Below are positions 23,213 to 35,507 of a DNA stretch of 64,000 bases, piece after piece. The position numbers were made by a program, and so were the translations under genes. The notes under the pieces are model-generated. The model saw nothing but the letters and a program-made list of their open reading frames with translations, was not told the DNA's origin and did no database searches. The stretch is from the NCBI GenBank assembly GCA_003008705.1, contig PDUO01000021.1:746766-810765 (forward strand), in the 5' to 3' direction. Source of the DNA: Pezicula radicicola (lineage: Eukaryota > Ascomycota > Leotiomycetes > Helotiales > Dermateaceae). Position 1 is the first letter of the stretch. Every line of letters starts with the position of its first letter.

Positions 23213-24329
23213 TAGAGAATGATGTCTATTATAGAGGCTTTCGAGATGTCTCTTCGAAATTACAGGAATCATCTCTTGCCTTAAATACAAGTACTAGCTA
23301 GTTTGGCCACAGAGAGACAATAAACTTTAACCATGCACAGCCAGCTTTGTTTTAAGACTGGTGTAAAGTGCACTACAGTAACAAGAACCACAGGAATTTT
23401 AAGAGACATTTAATCAGACCTAATCACCAAACCAACTCTAAACAACAAAACGAAAAGCTAACTACCTTATCCTAATGACACAACCATAACTAATATACCT
23501 ACCTGCCTGCCTGCCTACAAAAAACCAAAAAACCAAAAAACCAAAAAGAAAGACTATTTCCTTCTCTCCTTTCTAATAGATACCTATGTAATAGATAAAA
23601 CCATAAAATAACAACCCTCCTTAAACCCGCCAAATAAAAATTAAGTTCGTAAAATAGATGATCTATAGCGTATAATCAATCACCTGTGTTAAATGCTCTT
23701 TGTAGGAGGGGACGTAGCATAAAGAAAGACACGCTTGATTGGTTGTAAGATTTGTATAGTACATGTGGAGGTTGAGTTTAATCCTTGGTGCTTTCTTTAC
23801 GTGGTTCGGATTAAGAACTTTAGGTGCTTATATCTTCTTATTAGTTATATTAGTTAAGAGTTGTAACTAGGGATTTAGTTTAGATCTATGTAAATTATCT
23901 ATACTTCTTAAGGACTAAAAAACTGCGGACTATGCCTTAATTAGCTTTAAGAGAAGGTTCCGCTGGCTAAATTTTCTCTTGTTAAACGAACAGAAACCAG
24001 TCTTGTAACATGATGTCTGTTACAAAGAGAACGGCTTCATTTCAATGGGGCTAATGTTTAAGCATGATTAAAAGGTAGAATCTGGGATTTGGTTGGAAAA
24101 TAGTTTGATGTAGCTCATAAGTGGTCATTTTCGTAAGTCATCTATCCGATTCCATTCTCATGCCCCTAGGCCCAACCTTCACCTAAAACTCCGAGGACTG
24201 TGACCAAAATATACACCTTAACCATGCCCATACCGACTCCAGATCCCAAAATCCCTAACGCCTCACCCCTAACTTCCAGCCTAAATAGAAACAGAAAAGA
24301 AAAGAATCCTCACTCCAATCCCGGAAATT
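23213..24329. other. convergent intergenic region
   Basis: Contains short simple repeats (CCTG repeats near 23500-23515; four AAAAAACC-like units near 23518-23546). No gene, RNA or mobile element is recognised. Confidence 0.55.
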
Positions 24330-27300
24330 TTAGACCTCCCCAACAACATAACCAATCTGCCTTCTATCCCCATTTCGGAACTGTCCTTGCCCAGCCATAA
24401 TACTCCCAGCCAACCCTTGTTGTCTGTCCAGAATACTCCTCTGCATCTTCATTCTCGCCGCCTCCCTCTCATGCATCCGTTTATCCATCTTCTCTCTCTC
24501 TTGCCGGTCTGCACCCTCAATTGCGAACCTCTGTCTCATTCCATCATGCTCTCTCTGCTGTTTCTTCTCTAGATACTCTAGCTGCATCAGCTCTCTCGTC
24601 GCATCTTCTTCGATTTCTGCATGTCTGACGGCGCGCTGGTTTTGCACTTGAATCTGGCCAAGGGAGCGAACGTGCTCTTGCTCGAGGCGTTGACGTTCAG
24701 ATTGGAGGCGTTGCTCAGTTTGTGATCTTGACTCCAACAGTTGTATTTCTGTTTGTGATTTCTGGTCAAGGAGATGCAGTTCCGCCCGACTGAGTTCCAT
24801 TTCTCGTCGGATATCGTGTGTGGTCCGTAGTTGTAATATTTTTCCTTCTTCTTCGGCAGTTGTGCGTTTAATGTCTAGAAGGGCAAGGGCTTCTTCTTTT
24901 TGTTCTTGTACGCGCTTTTCACGGGCTCTTTGCCGAGTGATTTCGGCGACGATGTGTGGTGGTGCATTTATGATGTCGTCTGGCTGCGGGACATTAGGGG
25001 CGTGGGCGTAAAATTTGGGGATACAGCGTTTTGTCTGGAGGAGGTGAAGGAGAGCTTCGTTTTGGGATTTCGGACCGAGCGAGAGGCCCTTTGTTACATA
25101 TTTTGTCAATGAGTAAGTGTGAGTGCTATCAGAAAACAGGAAGTCATCCTCGTTAATCACTTTCCAGAGCGGTAGTTTGAGCAAAATCTGCATTATTGCC
25201 ATAGGATCAGAAGAGTCGAGTGCATGGTGGAAGATCGTCTTTCCAGAAGAGTGTTCGGAGGGTTTACTGTGGAGTCGGAAATCGGAGGAGCTTGCGATCA
25301 AGAATTGGACACCCTCCTCCAGTTGCAAGCGTGTAGGGTTGGTTTCAACAGCGTTCAGGCAGAGTTCAGCCAGAGCTGAACGTCCGTCATGTCTTTCACT
25401 AGGGTAGTCGGGGTCATGCCCATATTTCACAAGCACACGCATGGCGTCACAGCGGAGGTCTCGTGCCGCGTCATGAAGACTGCCATCATCTATCTCAGCC
25501 CCAGCTACCAGCAAATGCTCCATCAATTTGGTGTTGCCACTCTGGCTTGCTAGAGCGAGAGGTGTAATGCCAGAAGGTTCGGATGCTGTTACTTTGGCGC
25601 CAGCAGAAATGAGCTTCGAGAGGATGTCAGGGCGTTGGTGGGTTATACTAAGAGTTACTGGTGTTACGCCTGATTTTGAGGTGAAGGTTACGTTGGCTGT
25701 GAGGGTTAGTAGGTGCGTTGATGAAATCATAGGCCAAGGGAATATTAGCTTACCCCCCTCGTCAATAAGCAACTCAATGTTTGCGCTTGATATCTTCTTT
25801 TCCGGCTGTGAGAGCGCCCAACAGAGAACGGGCCAAGGTTCTTGTCCGACTTCCGGGTCTACTTCGTAGAGACCCCATTGATTCACACTATAGCCCATAT
25901 CAAGTAGAGCTCTGAGAATTTGAGTTCTCCTTGGGAAGCTATTCAATGCCATAAACAAAACGGGCTCTAACTCCAAATCAGGATGCCTGAATCCGATATC
26001 CAATGTTTGCTCATTATCCTCTATGGAATCAATGAAAGCCTGGAGGATTTTCAAGATGGTTGCTTTATCTGAAGTAGCCGTGAAGAGATACGGGATAGCC
26101 ATTGCCTTGCTATCCGATGATGAACTAGGTAACAACTTCGAAATGAGGTCTAAGTTCACTTGCTGAGCTGCAATTTGTAAAGCTAGTCCTCGTTGATGAT
26201 TGACATCAGCGCCGAAACGTAATAATAGGTCTAGGCGATCGTCTGGTCCGCTCTTATAATTTTCAATGGCTTTCAGAAGTGCTTCTGATACAGCTGGACC
26301 AGCTGCTCCTTTCTCCAACATAATTTCCATGATTGATAGGCCTAGGTTCGATTGCCAGATAGATTCTGTATCCATTGCTATCCTGAATGCAGAATCAGTA
26401 TAGAGAGCAGCCTGAGGGCTCTCAACGAGAAGAGCTAAAGTATCGAGATCCAGGTGTTCTACCGCGTAGGCCATTGACTCGCCTTCATCGAAGACATGAT
26501 GGCTCAACAGCAACTTTATAAGCTGATGGTCAGCGGGATTCTCCTGGGTAGCACGGAAAAGAGTGCCTGTGACATGCTTGTCGATTGCCATTCCAGCATC
26601 CAAAATCAAAGAAACAACCTCGAGTCGTTGATCTGTGGGCAGTGCTAAACTCGACCTGTAGGCTCTCCTGAGCGTGGTCGGGCTTACCGGCTTGCCGAAA
26701 AGAAGTCTCAGGGTTTTAATGGAAGCTGATTTAGCAGCAAGATCCACTATAACTCCATGATTCCATTCGACAGAAGCACCATGGCGATATAACAACTGAG
26801 AGAACTGCAGACTAGAATCTCCTTCCTTCACCGCATCATATAATGCTGAATCAACAACTTCTCCTTTCAAGCCAGTAGCAAGTAAAATCTCGATCGTCTG
26901 ATAGTAAGAGTCCGCATCCTTCTCTTTCAATGGCAAGGCACCTCCGAACGCACTTGTCATCATTGACAAGGACGGTTTTGGGGTAAGTTTCCCATTCACT
27001 AGCAACTTCAAAATATCTCTATAGCCCGAGCTAGCCGCTGACTGAACAGCTTTCCCATTTGTATGATCAATATATGCTCCAGATTGTAGTAGCAACTCCA
27101 CAAGCTCGTAATCAGCACAGTTCACAGCAGGCACCAAGGCCTCCGACAATACTTGCTTTGGAATTTTGGCGCCTAGAAGCTTCTTGATTACAGCATTTCG
27201 TTCTTCTCTGACTTCTAGTTTCATGGCCTCTTGGAAGGCCACAGCTTTTGTACTAGACGATGCTACCACAGGTCGTGGAGCAAGAAGCAGATCAATTGCT

Positions 27301-29983
27301 TCTTGAAAAACTTGCTTAACCGCAAGGCAGAGGACCCGGCCATTCTTATAATTCACATCCGCTTGAGGCAAAAGAATTTGCATCATGGGAAGCCCCGGCT
27401 CACCCTCATCTACGGCGGTACAAAGAGCCTTGTTTATTTGCTCACCGACAGCTCCAGCTCTCATCAGCTTCTCGCAAAGAAGAGTCCTTTCAGGATCTCC
27501 CATCGCCATTGCTAACGGGAGAGCCAGTGCCAAGCTTTCGGGCTTCGGTCTCTTAGATAATATGAGATCCATGATTTCCTGATCCCGGACAGCGTGACAA
27601 ATTGATGCTGCTTCTAGAGCGTTGACATCAGCACCAGCAACCAAGAGTGTTTCAATCATGGATTTGTCTCTTTTATCAATCAAAGTAGCCTGGATTTCTT
27701 GAACAAGGGCCTCATTCATAGCTTCCTGAGGTTTCGCTCCGCGAAGAATTGCCTGTGCTTTGTAGGACCTCTTTGCGTCGGAAATAGGAAGGTCCATGGT
27801 GCATCTCAATGCATTTCCAATCGTGTCTAGAGCTGGCGGTCCACCTTCGCTCTGTAAGATAATATCCAGAACGGCAGGGTTATCATGCCTCGTGGCCAGT
27901 AAAACGGGAAGTCCACTGTCAAAGTTGATGTTCGCCTTGCCCTCCTGACATAGCAATCTGAGCAGTTTCAAATCGTGGGGGCAATTCCGAATGAGGTCTA
28001 CGACAGCTTGTCCTATTTGGGCATTATCTGCACCCGCAGCCGTAAGATTAACAACAAGAAGCTTGACGATCCGGTAGCGAGCCTGGCCAATGGGTAGCTT
28101 CATGGCTACAGGAACAGCAGCGGAACATGCTGCGACCGATCCATTCTTGGATAATAAAATTTGAAGAATATCCACGTTTCCTTGGGAGACTGTTGCTAAA
28201 AGGGTTTGGTCATCCACTTCAGCACCAAATTGAACCAGGAGATCGATGAGCCTCTTGGAGTTTTCCTGGCTTGCAATGGCAGCACGGAGGAAAGAATCAA
28301 CTTCAACTCCTCTTGCACCGGCTCTCAGTAATGTCTGGACCATCAGATATCGGTGGTCTCCGGTTAGTTTTGGCATAGATGCAAACGCCTTTGAGAGGGA
28401 GAATTCTGAAGGCGATCCTTCGAGGGCCAGTATTTTAACCAGGGGAAGATTGTTCTGCGAAACGGCGATTTCAAGAGCCTTTGCCGCATTATAGTCTACT
28501 GAGACTACAGGCGTATGTTCCTCCTTTCCATGCATTACTAAAATACGGGCGGTTTCGATATCATTCTGCGACGCTGCCATAATTAGCAGCTCATTGCAGT
28601 GGACTCCAGAAGCACCGTTTATAAGTAACTGTAGATAGCTGTAGTTAGCAAAAAACTAGGAACTAGGTCAGATTGTAGAGCGAGAGAGCATTACTTTTGA
28701 CAACAAAGCAATCCGGTCTTCAGGAGGAGCGGTACGAGCAATACGGCCAACAAGTTCAGAAGCTACGTCTGGTCTCAGGTCCTGATCTTGAAGCAATATT
28801 CCTACCAGATCTGCTCGATTCCGTTGCATGGCATTTGCAATTGCGCATCCATTATTGTAGTTGATATCAGACCTGTGGTTCAAGAAAAGCTGCATCATTT
28901 TGACGTTGGAGAGAACTGTAGCTTTGACAAGGCCCTCGTTGGAAGCGTCACCGTGTGGCCCACTACACAAGAGCAGTTCTGCAAGAGTATATCTTTCAAC
29001 TAGGATAGACGAAGGTACCGACAATGCAGAATTAAGGGCATCGTTTAGCATCGGAGGCGAAGGAGGGTTATGAGAGGTAAGTATTGCAGCCACAAGGTCC
29101 AGACGACTGGCTTCGACTGCAAACATGAGTGCTGCTGCGCCACCATAATTGCCATTTGCTCCCGCTTGCAAAAGCTGCAAAACCACAGGCAACGAGCCAC
29201 TCATGACTGCAGGTAGAAGACTTCGTGTCACACAGTGCTCCGGGACCCTTCTTGGGGCACGAAGCATGATGTTCACCATCTGCACATTGCCGTTCCTTGC
29301 TGCTGTCTCAAATGCTTGCTGTTGAACTGTCGAATTGGCACCTTGAAATCACAATATAAGTATGTGATTTGCGTCATATCAGGATGTATCAACTTACCAT
29401 ATTGCAAAAGAGTCTGGGTGATTGCTGGGTTCTTATTCTGAAGAGCAATGTTAAGAGATTCATTCAAACTAGATTGATCTGCATCTGGAGCAAGTAGTTG
29501 CACAAAATCGAGTCGTGAATTCTCGGTCGCAGTTTCCAACAGATGCCCTCGTTCCTCCGGACTATCTGTATTTCGTATCTTCTTGATTAGGCCGTTGCTC
29601 GCTCGTCTCGCAATGTTGATATCACCACCGAGCTGTTTAAAGCCAGCAAGAAGCACTTCGGCAACTCCTGCCAAGCCATTCTCTTCTATGACCCTAGTCA
29701 GAGCAGCATTGACTCCCTCGTAGGTGTAGTTAGATGTGTTCTTCCCCGAACCGATGGTGCTAAAGGCTCTTCTCAAGCCTTTCGGTCGTGTTCCATTCTG
29801 AGAAGCTTCTATCTTCAATTGGCCCAAAACAGCCTCGGCCTTGCGTTCATCGTCCGGATCACGAAATGTTGGCCTCTGCCTGGGAGGCGACAGGGTGATT
29901 AATTCATCCTGTGATATGGCGCCCAGCTCTTGAGCTAGCTCCCGCAATCGTTGCAACTGCTGAGGTGTTGAGTGGCGATCCAT
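24330..29983 (-). CDS. giant ankyrin-repeat protein with C-terminal coiled coil, 1,824 aa
   Basis: Four exons (29983-29398, 29341-28695, 28628-25754, 25696-24330); introns of 56, 66 and 57 bp. The third intron (25697-25753) is a multiple of three and open, but its GTAAGC donor, CTACTAAC branch site and CACAG acceptor, and the restored repeat DEGANVTF, show it is spliced. About 190 residues of polar N-terminus (RRAFSTIGSGKNTSNYTYEG) precede a long array of degenerate ankyrin-type repeats (units like LLLQAGANGNYGGAAALMFA, KLISAGAKVTASEPSGITPL). The last 230 residues are a Glu/Gln/Arg coiled coil rich in heptads (QTEIQLLESRSQTEQRLQSE). No NACHT, kinase or lipase domain is visible, so this is not a typical NLR; a scaffolding role is inference. 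ATG 29983 is preferred to the in-frame 30028. Internal exon boundaries are firm. Confidence 0.92.
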
Positions 29984-31439
29984 CTTGCTGAGGAGGCCAG
30001 GGAAGTTGCTGCAACATGCCAAAGTCACTGTTTTTCAAGTTCTTGGGAATTGTTGGAAGAAAGTGTTTTCAAAGGCTCTTTGACGTCGAAAGGGTCTCCA
30101 CAGAACGAGGCTGTGAGACCTAAAGAGGAAACAATCGAGCGTGGGTATCAAGTCATCCAATGACGTCGATTCGAAACGGTGTGATGCTTGGGCTATAAAA
30201 ATATAAACTTAAAAGTAACGACACAAGTGGAGCGAAAAAGGACGTTTGTTGAAGGAGGAGGGGGGGGTTAGAGGAAGAAACGAACAGGCTCGTACAGTAT
30301 AGGCAGTCGTTCTTTCACCGAACATGTGGTGCACCATAGAGAGTAGCAGAAAAGAGGCATAGATAGCATGCAAGCCAGGTGCCGCCAAGAACACAGCCCC
30401 GGTCTCTCTTGGGTTGGTTTTGAATTACGACTTGCGAGGGGTTCAAGAGCACATCTCCCGCACCATCCTAAGCTTAACAGCGTGGAACGATCGGGATGTT
30501 ATCGCCTGGTGATTCGATTGCTTGGGAAGCTTGCAGATGAATGTGCCATCGGAGGGAGGAGGGAGGGAGTTTGCATGCGGAAGAACTGGTTACACCAATC
30601 TAGAAGAAGGAGAATCGTAATGCTACCGGGCGCAGCACACGGCAGCCTCATGAGAGTAGCTGAAAACAGTCAAGTTTCATGTTTATGCTTTCCGTTTTGT
30701 GGCAAGCGCCACATGTGATGTGTAATGGCAGACTGCTGGGCGAACTTTAAAGCGATGGATTCAAACCCAAAAGTCAAGCATAATCAAGAGACAAGCGGGA
30801 CAAGAAGGGTGGAAGGAGAAGAACTTCCAGAGAAGATGCTCAGCAGTTTCGAATCAACTTGGCATTGTCACGTGATAATATCACATGATGAATTGTAGTT
30901 TGTTCTTTATCGGAGAACACTTGAGCTTCAAAGCCTAAAGCATAAGCACAAAACAAATACCAACTGTACCAGCTGTCAATCGAAAACCTCCTTGAAATTC
31001 GCCGAGGCCCAACTATTTGCTTCTGCGCGTAGATGACGGAAGGCTCTTGCGAAAACTTGGTAGAGTCTAGGTTGAAATCAGGGAAATCTTTCTCCCGTCT
31101 TATATGCATCTATAACCTTAATCGTCTGTCTGATATAGAATATAACAGACCTATAAAGCTCTGTTTTGATTCTAACTAGTGATACTGAAGAGAAGGGGAG
31201 CTGTAATAGGACAAGGTTCAAGAGGTAGATAAATACACCCTATAATTTCTTAGCGATTTGCGTAGAATTTACTACTGCTGTTAGCTCTAGTTATACTGTA
31301 GTACTTTTACAGACGTATATTAAAGGTACAGATAGCATACCCTAATCGTATTCTCCCAAGTTTTGTAACGCGTTCGATAGAAGCTTTGAAGTGGTAGGGT
31401 CGTTCACGCTCTTGCTGATTTCTCTTCTCACTTTTGGCA
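29984..31439. other. upstream region of the ankyrin gene, no gene seen
   Basis: Holds the promoter of the minus-strand ankyrin gene. At about 30549-30569 a G-run cluster (GGAGGGAGGAGGGAGGG) could form a G-quadruplex. A TCACGTGATAAT site lies near 30869-30880. Short ORFs here have no coding character, and from about 31100 the DNA is AT-rich. Confidence 0.45.
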
Positions 31440-31810
31440 GTACAACAGGACCTTGACTGCTTTTAGTGGCAGCAAAACAAAACAGCCACTAGCGACTCGG
31501 TTAGGTTTTGTTACCAAAGCCTTACTATATTAAATTGCTATAAAAAAAAGCCAAAAAAAGAAGATGAGATAAACTGGTATTTAACCAGGATTTAGTATCC
31601 AAAAAACAGTTGGTAGTGTAGGACCCCCCAGAGATTCCTCTCTCAAACACCCTAAACCCACCCTCCATAAGGAGACCAGAGAGTCGACCGTTTGCCTCAC
31701 CCTAAACCCACCCTCCGTAAGGAGACCAGAAAGTCGACCGAGGAGGGTTGCGTACTTATTACCACTGCACCATTCTATGGGGTTCTTAACCACAAAACTC
31801 ATTATTAGAT
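31440..31810 (-). repeat. Pol III-like repeat, copy 1
   Basis: Read on the minus strand, it starts with a tRNA-like A box (ATGGTGCAGTGGTAATAAG, complement of about 31755-31774). It then has two tandem units of about 67 bp, each with a B-box-like GGTCGACTyTCTGG and a GGAGGGTGGGTTTAGGG stretch, and ends in TTTTTTT/TTTTTTTT runs near 31540-31560, as Pol III terminators do. A relative follows directly at 31820-32290. Confidence 0.5.
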
Positions 31811-31819
31811 TACTTATAT

Positions 31820-32290
31820 TGTGTCTGACGAGGCAAGCCCCCTAGTAGCGGCAAAACGCAACAGTAACTATCAGCTCGCTTAATTCGCGCTAGCGAACTG
31901 TTACTAGATCAAATTGCCCAAAAAGAAACGACAAAAAGACAAAAAAAAGATTAGTTGAATGAGTATTCAACAGAGATGTGGTAACAACCGTAGTTGATAC
32001 TGTAGAAGACCCCGAAGATTCCTCCCGAGCACCCTAACTCCACCCTCCGATAAGGAGAACAGAGAGTCGACCACTCGTCCAACCCTATACAGCCCCCCCA
32101 CTGGGAACCGTATAGACCAGGAAGGGTTACTTCTTTGATTCTCTTACCTCTGAGAATCATTTGTAAGTGTGATATACAGGTAGTGTTTTAGTATATCGGG
32201 GGTGACACACCACTCTATTTGATAGCCGTGGGAGAAGAAAACCTTGCCACTGCACCATCTAGAACTGATGATAATTGCAAACTCGCTATT
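31820..32290 (-). repeat. Pol III-like repeat, copies 2 and 3
   Basis: A diverged second copy (GTCGACTCTCTGTTCTCC near 32055-32072, T-rich minus-strand end near 31922-31952) abuts a further head with the same A box (GATGGTGCAGTGGCAAGG, complement of about 32243-32262). The shared order A box, B box, G-rich body, T-run and the side-by-side arrangement suggest tRNA-derived retroelements inserted or duplicated in one orientation. Confidence 0.45.
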
Positions 32291-32725
32291 TCAATATTTA
32301 TATGGTGTTTGGCGAGGCGAGGCGAGGCTCCCTTTTTCTAGGAGCCTTGCGGGTACGACACGTGCCCTAACCACAGCTTGAATAAGAGATTTATCACTAG
32401 TACTAAAGAACCGTATCAAAGGACTAAAACTGTAGAGGAGATATGTAGTTCAAAAACTGCACTTCAGGCATCTATAGGTTAATTCTTCAACGAAAAGCTC
32501 GATCTTCACTACTTTTACATATCAATAAGGCGAAATAGTTCATAATACTAGTTCTCGAACAAAATCATCCAAGTCTTGCACCTTCGGCGTTAAAGAGCCA
32601 ATAACAAGCATAATGGAGCTCATAGGTAAACCTGCAGGATAATTATTTATATCATGCGACTTTGTATAGGCTGGGGCATATTTGGTGGAGGTTTCTTTCA
32701 ATGCATTTATGCTCTTGTCCAGAAC

Positions 32726-32848
32726 AAGTGAGTTATTCGATTCGAGTCAGTTACCCAAACAAAGTGAGTTGCCCAAAACAAGTCAGTCACCCAAAACAAG
32801 TGAGTTATCCAAAACAAATGAGTTATCCAAATCAAGTGAGTTACTCAG
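32726..32848. repeat. 18-bp tandem repeat upstream of a dsRBM-like gene
   Basis: About seven imperfect units of consensus CAAGTGAGTTACCCAAAA run head to tail, ending roughly 195 bp before the start codon at 33044. Related single motifs (GTGAGTTACTT, TACTCAAAATAAG) occur near 35126 and 38320. It may be a promoter element or a plain minisatellite. Confidence 0.85.
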
Positions 32849-33043
32849 AGCTAGCGAGATGTTGTATAGAGAATTAAAAGTGAAAACGTTAAAGAGCCTT
32901 GGCTACAAAATCAAAACTTCGCTCTCTCAACCTCTCTCTCCTTGACAACTATATACCCTTTTGACAACCACCCATAGTTGTCACCAAATTCTCTCTTGCC
33001 AGTTAAAACCTCGTTGTCAATCTCTACAACCAAAACTATCAAA

Positions 33044-34502
33044 ATGGCCTCAGTAGACAACATCACACTACTAGAGGCAGAGGCGGCGAGAAGAGGCATG
33101 CTGGAGGAAATGCACTTCAGAGCCCAGGACCTGGGTGATACGTGGTGCGCGAAAGTCACTTTCTACCATGGAACGATGCAGGAGCATTCTTTTGAGACGC
33201 ATCGCACCTACTCCAAAAAGGTCAATGCCAAGCAGGATGCCGCCGCACAGGCAGTAGTTTGGGTCACTTCATTGCCCATTGTAAGTCTCTTGAGCCCCAT
33301 ATCTCAATTCTGAAGCTAATTGAACGCGTTCTATAGCCTCCGCCACCTGGTGCTGCGCCTCTTGTACGTTTAGCAAACTCGATTATTCTGTTACTCAAAC
33401 TAACTGATTTATTCATAGCCTACTTCTTCCTCTTCCTCCTCTTCCGTTGGCGTAAGTTCCCTCATACCGCATCCATTTCCAATACTGAAACTGACTTCGT
33501 GTTACGTAGCCGAGCTCCGCCGCCGACAACTCAATTGCTGGAAGAGCGATCAAGCCTCTGAAGGGTATCAAAGACGCTGACAAAGTCTCGCCAATTGATG
33601 TAAGTCCTGTATCTGTGCTCTGATTTTCATCATATGTGTAACTAACTTAGTGGTTCATAGGCGTTCGACTTCGGTAGCGCAATTGCTCAAGGCTTTGATG
33701 CGGCCGAGGTAAGTGATTGCTTTCTTTCTTGAATCACGCTTATCGTGTCGAAAGCTTGTATCTTGAGTCATTATGTTGACTTGAGGTACTGGTTACTGGA
33801 ATACTACTTTGACACATATTACCTCTATTACCTTTCTACAATCATGGCGTTATTAATTTTGCATAACATTAGCTAACACAATATTCCAGAAGAAGCAGAA
33901 GGATAATGGCAAGGAGAAGGAGAATGCTGAGGTATAATATCCCGATCTGATTTTCCAAACCACCAAAACTGACTCAATAATTCACAGACGAACTCGGCTC
34001 CGAAGGCCCTCACTGGTCCTCCAAATGCCGGTGATAGAGCCTTGGTTTCGGCCTTTGGTGATGTCGCTGGTCCCAGTGACGGTGCTGGTCGAATCCTCGC
34101 GTCTACCACGACCTCCGACCTCAATACCTCCTCTTCACTCCTCGCACCATCTCATCCCCCGGGTTGTGTCGGGTCTGGCAGTTTAATTGGTAGTCATGGC
34201 CAGGCCACATCGTCCCCTGACCTGGGTGGAATCGACGACCTATCTGCAATCCTCTCCCAACTCTCTCTCAACGACCGCGTAAGTACCCTATCCGCGAAGT
34301 CCCCATTTTATCCTTCCTGATATATTAAACTAACTGATGGGGTTTTTTTAAGCCAAGCCAAGAGTGTGTCTGGTTTTACCAGAACATTTACTTGCGCTTA
34401 GTCGACCACTACCAGGCGACTGGCGCGTTGCACAGTGAGCATGGGGAGGAGCACCAACTACTAAGAATATTAGAGCAGTGGATGATGTGGGAGAACCGTT
34501 AG
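33044..34502 (+). CDS. dsRBM-like multi-exon protein, 305 aa
   Basis: Eight exons (33044-33280, 33337-33363, 33419-33451, 33510-33599, 33661-33708, 33890-33931, 33988-34278, 34353-34502), each a multiple of three; all seven introns are phase 0, 55-181 bp. Three exons are under 45 bp. Residues 4-79 are the dsRBM-like unit: DNITLLEAEAARRG, WCAKVTFYHGTMQEHSFE, then KKVNAKQDAAAQAVVWV, which keeps the KK-x-x-AK signature of the second helix better than its relatives. Next come a Pro/Ala and Ser linker, a basic and acidic middle (KKQKDNGKEKENAE) and a Gly/Ser/Thr-rich part. The last exon encodes a compact helical module (ECVWFYQNIYLRLVDHYQ; ILEQWMMWENR). Decayed copies of that last exon and of the promoter lie at 36385-37790. 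RNA binding is inferred from pattern only. Confidence 0.86.
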
Positions 34503-35507
34503 GTGGATGAGTTTATGTAGATAGTTTTTGTGTGTTTTTTTCTTCTTCTTTTTTCTCTGTTTGTTTGTTTGTTTGATGCCCTCCGGGGAAGTAGTCTTTG
34601 AGACTCGCGTGGGCCTGAGGCCATTGAAGTACTCTGTTTCTGATAAAATTTCTCCTCGAAACTTTGGTGATTGCTATTTTGAGGTTTTGCTAATCAACGA
34701 AGACTATGCTATGAATTTTTGAAACTCGGACTTTGTCAAGTTTAAACTGGTTATAATAGAAGATGCCTCTTTAGTATTGGCTCCTAACTAAGAACTTTAT
34801 TCTTCTTGCCTGGACCTGAAGGACTACACAAGGTTTTACATATTCTGTTGGCTGATTTGCTGAGTAGCACCAGGGAAGATGTTAAACTATATCCCACTAC
34901 TAATTATAAACCTTGATTGCAAGATTTAGTAATTGTGTCATGTTTGACTAGTTTTACATGTTACTGCACTGGGGAATCAGTGGGGATATTGCATTATATA
35001 AGCGGGCTCTCCACACCATTTAATCCAGTAGCTTTTGCGAGCCAAGAAAAAAGGTTGAATAAACTAATTAATTGTTATCAAGGTGATTTAATTAGGGTTA
35101 AATATACGTCAAGGTTACTCTAATCATGTGAGTTACTTATATCAACTTCCAGATTACCTAAAATAAGTTAAGCGAGGCCTCACCTCAATGTTCCGCAGTA
35201 GCGTACCAAAGGTAAAAAAGCTCAACAGCCTTGCTGAAGATGTGGTGAATATGCGGTACACTATTCCTATTTAGAACTAGGGTTTTCCTGCTCACCTATC
35301 TTGCCTCAAAAAGGCAGAGTTAGTATGAACAATACAACTACCTCTTACACCAGACCTTCGGAGCTTCTTTCCATTCCTCTTTCCTTCAAAGTTGGACTTT
35401 CGCGCCTTCAAACTTTTTCAACATTACGACGATCCTCAAAACAGCTTACCCATATTGTTGAGTCTCTTGTCCTTGAATACAACGACAACCTTATTACATC
35501 AGCAACT
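34503..35507. other. intergenic region
   Basis: Holds the 3' UTR of the upstream gene (T-rich around 34515-34575) and the promoter and pyrimidine-rich leader of the next one. The segment AAGTTAAGCGAGGCCTCACC near 35167-35186 recurs near 36350-36371 before a decayed copy. Confidence 0.5.

Noticed and set aside
32726..32848. ORF through the 18-bp array encoding Ser/Lys/Gln repeats
   Set aside because: It is upstream of a well-supported start and does not connect in frame through a splice site; it is simply repeat-derived.
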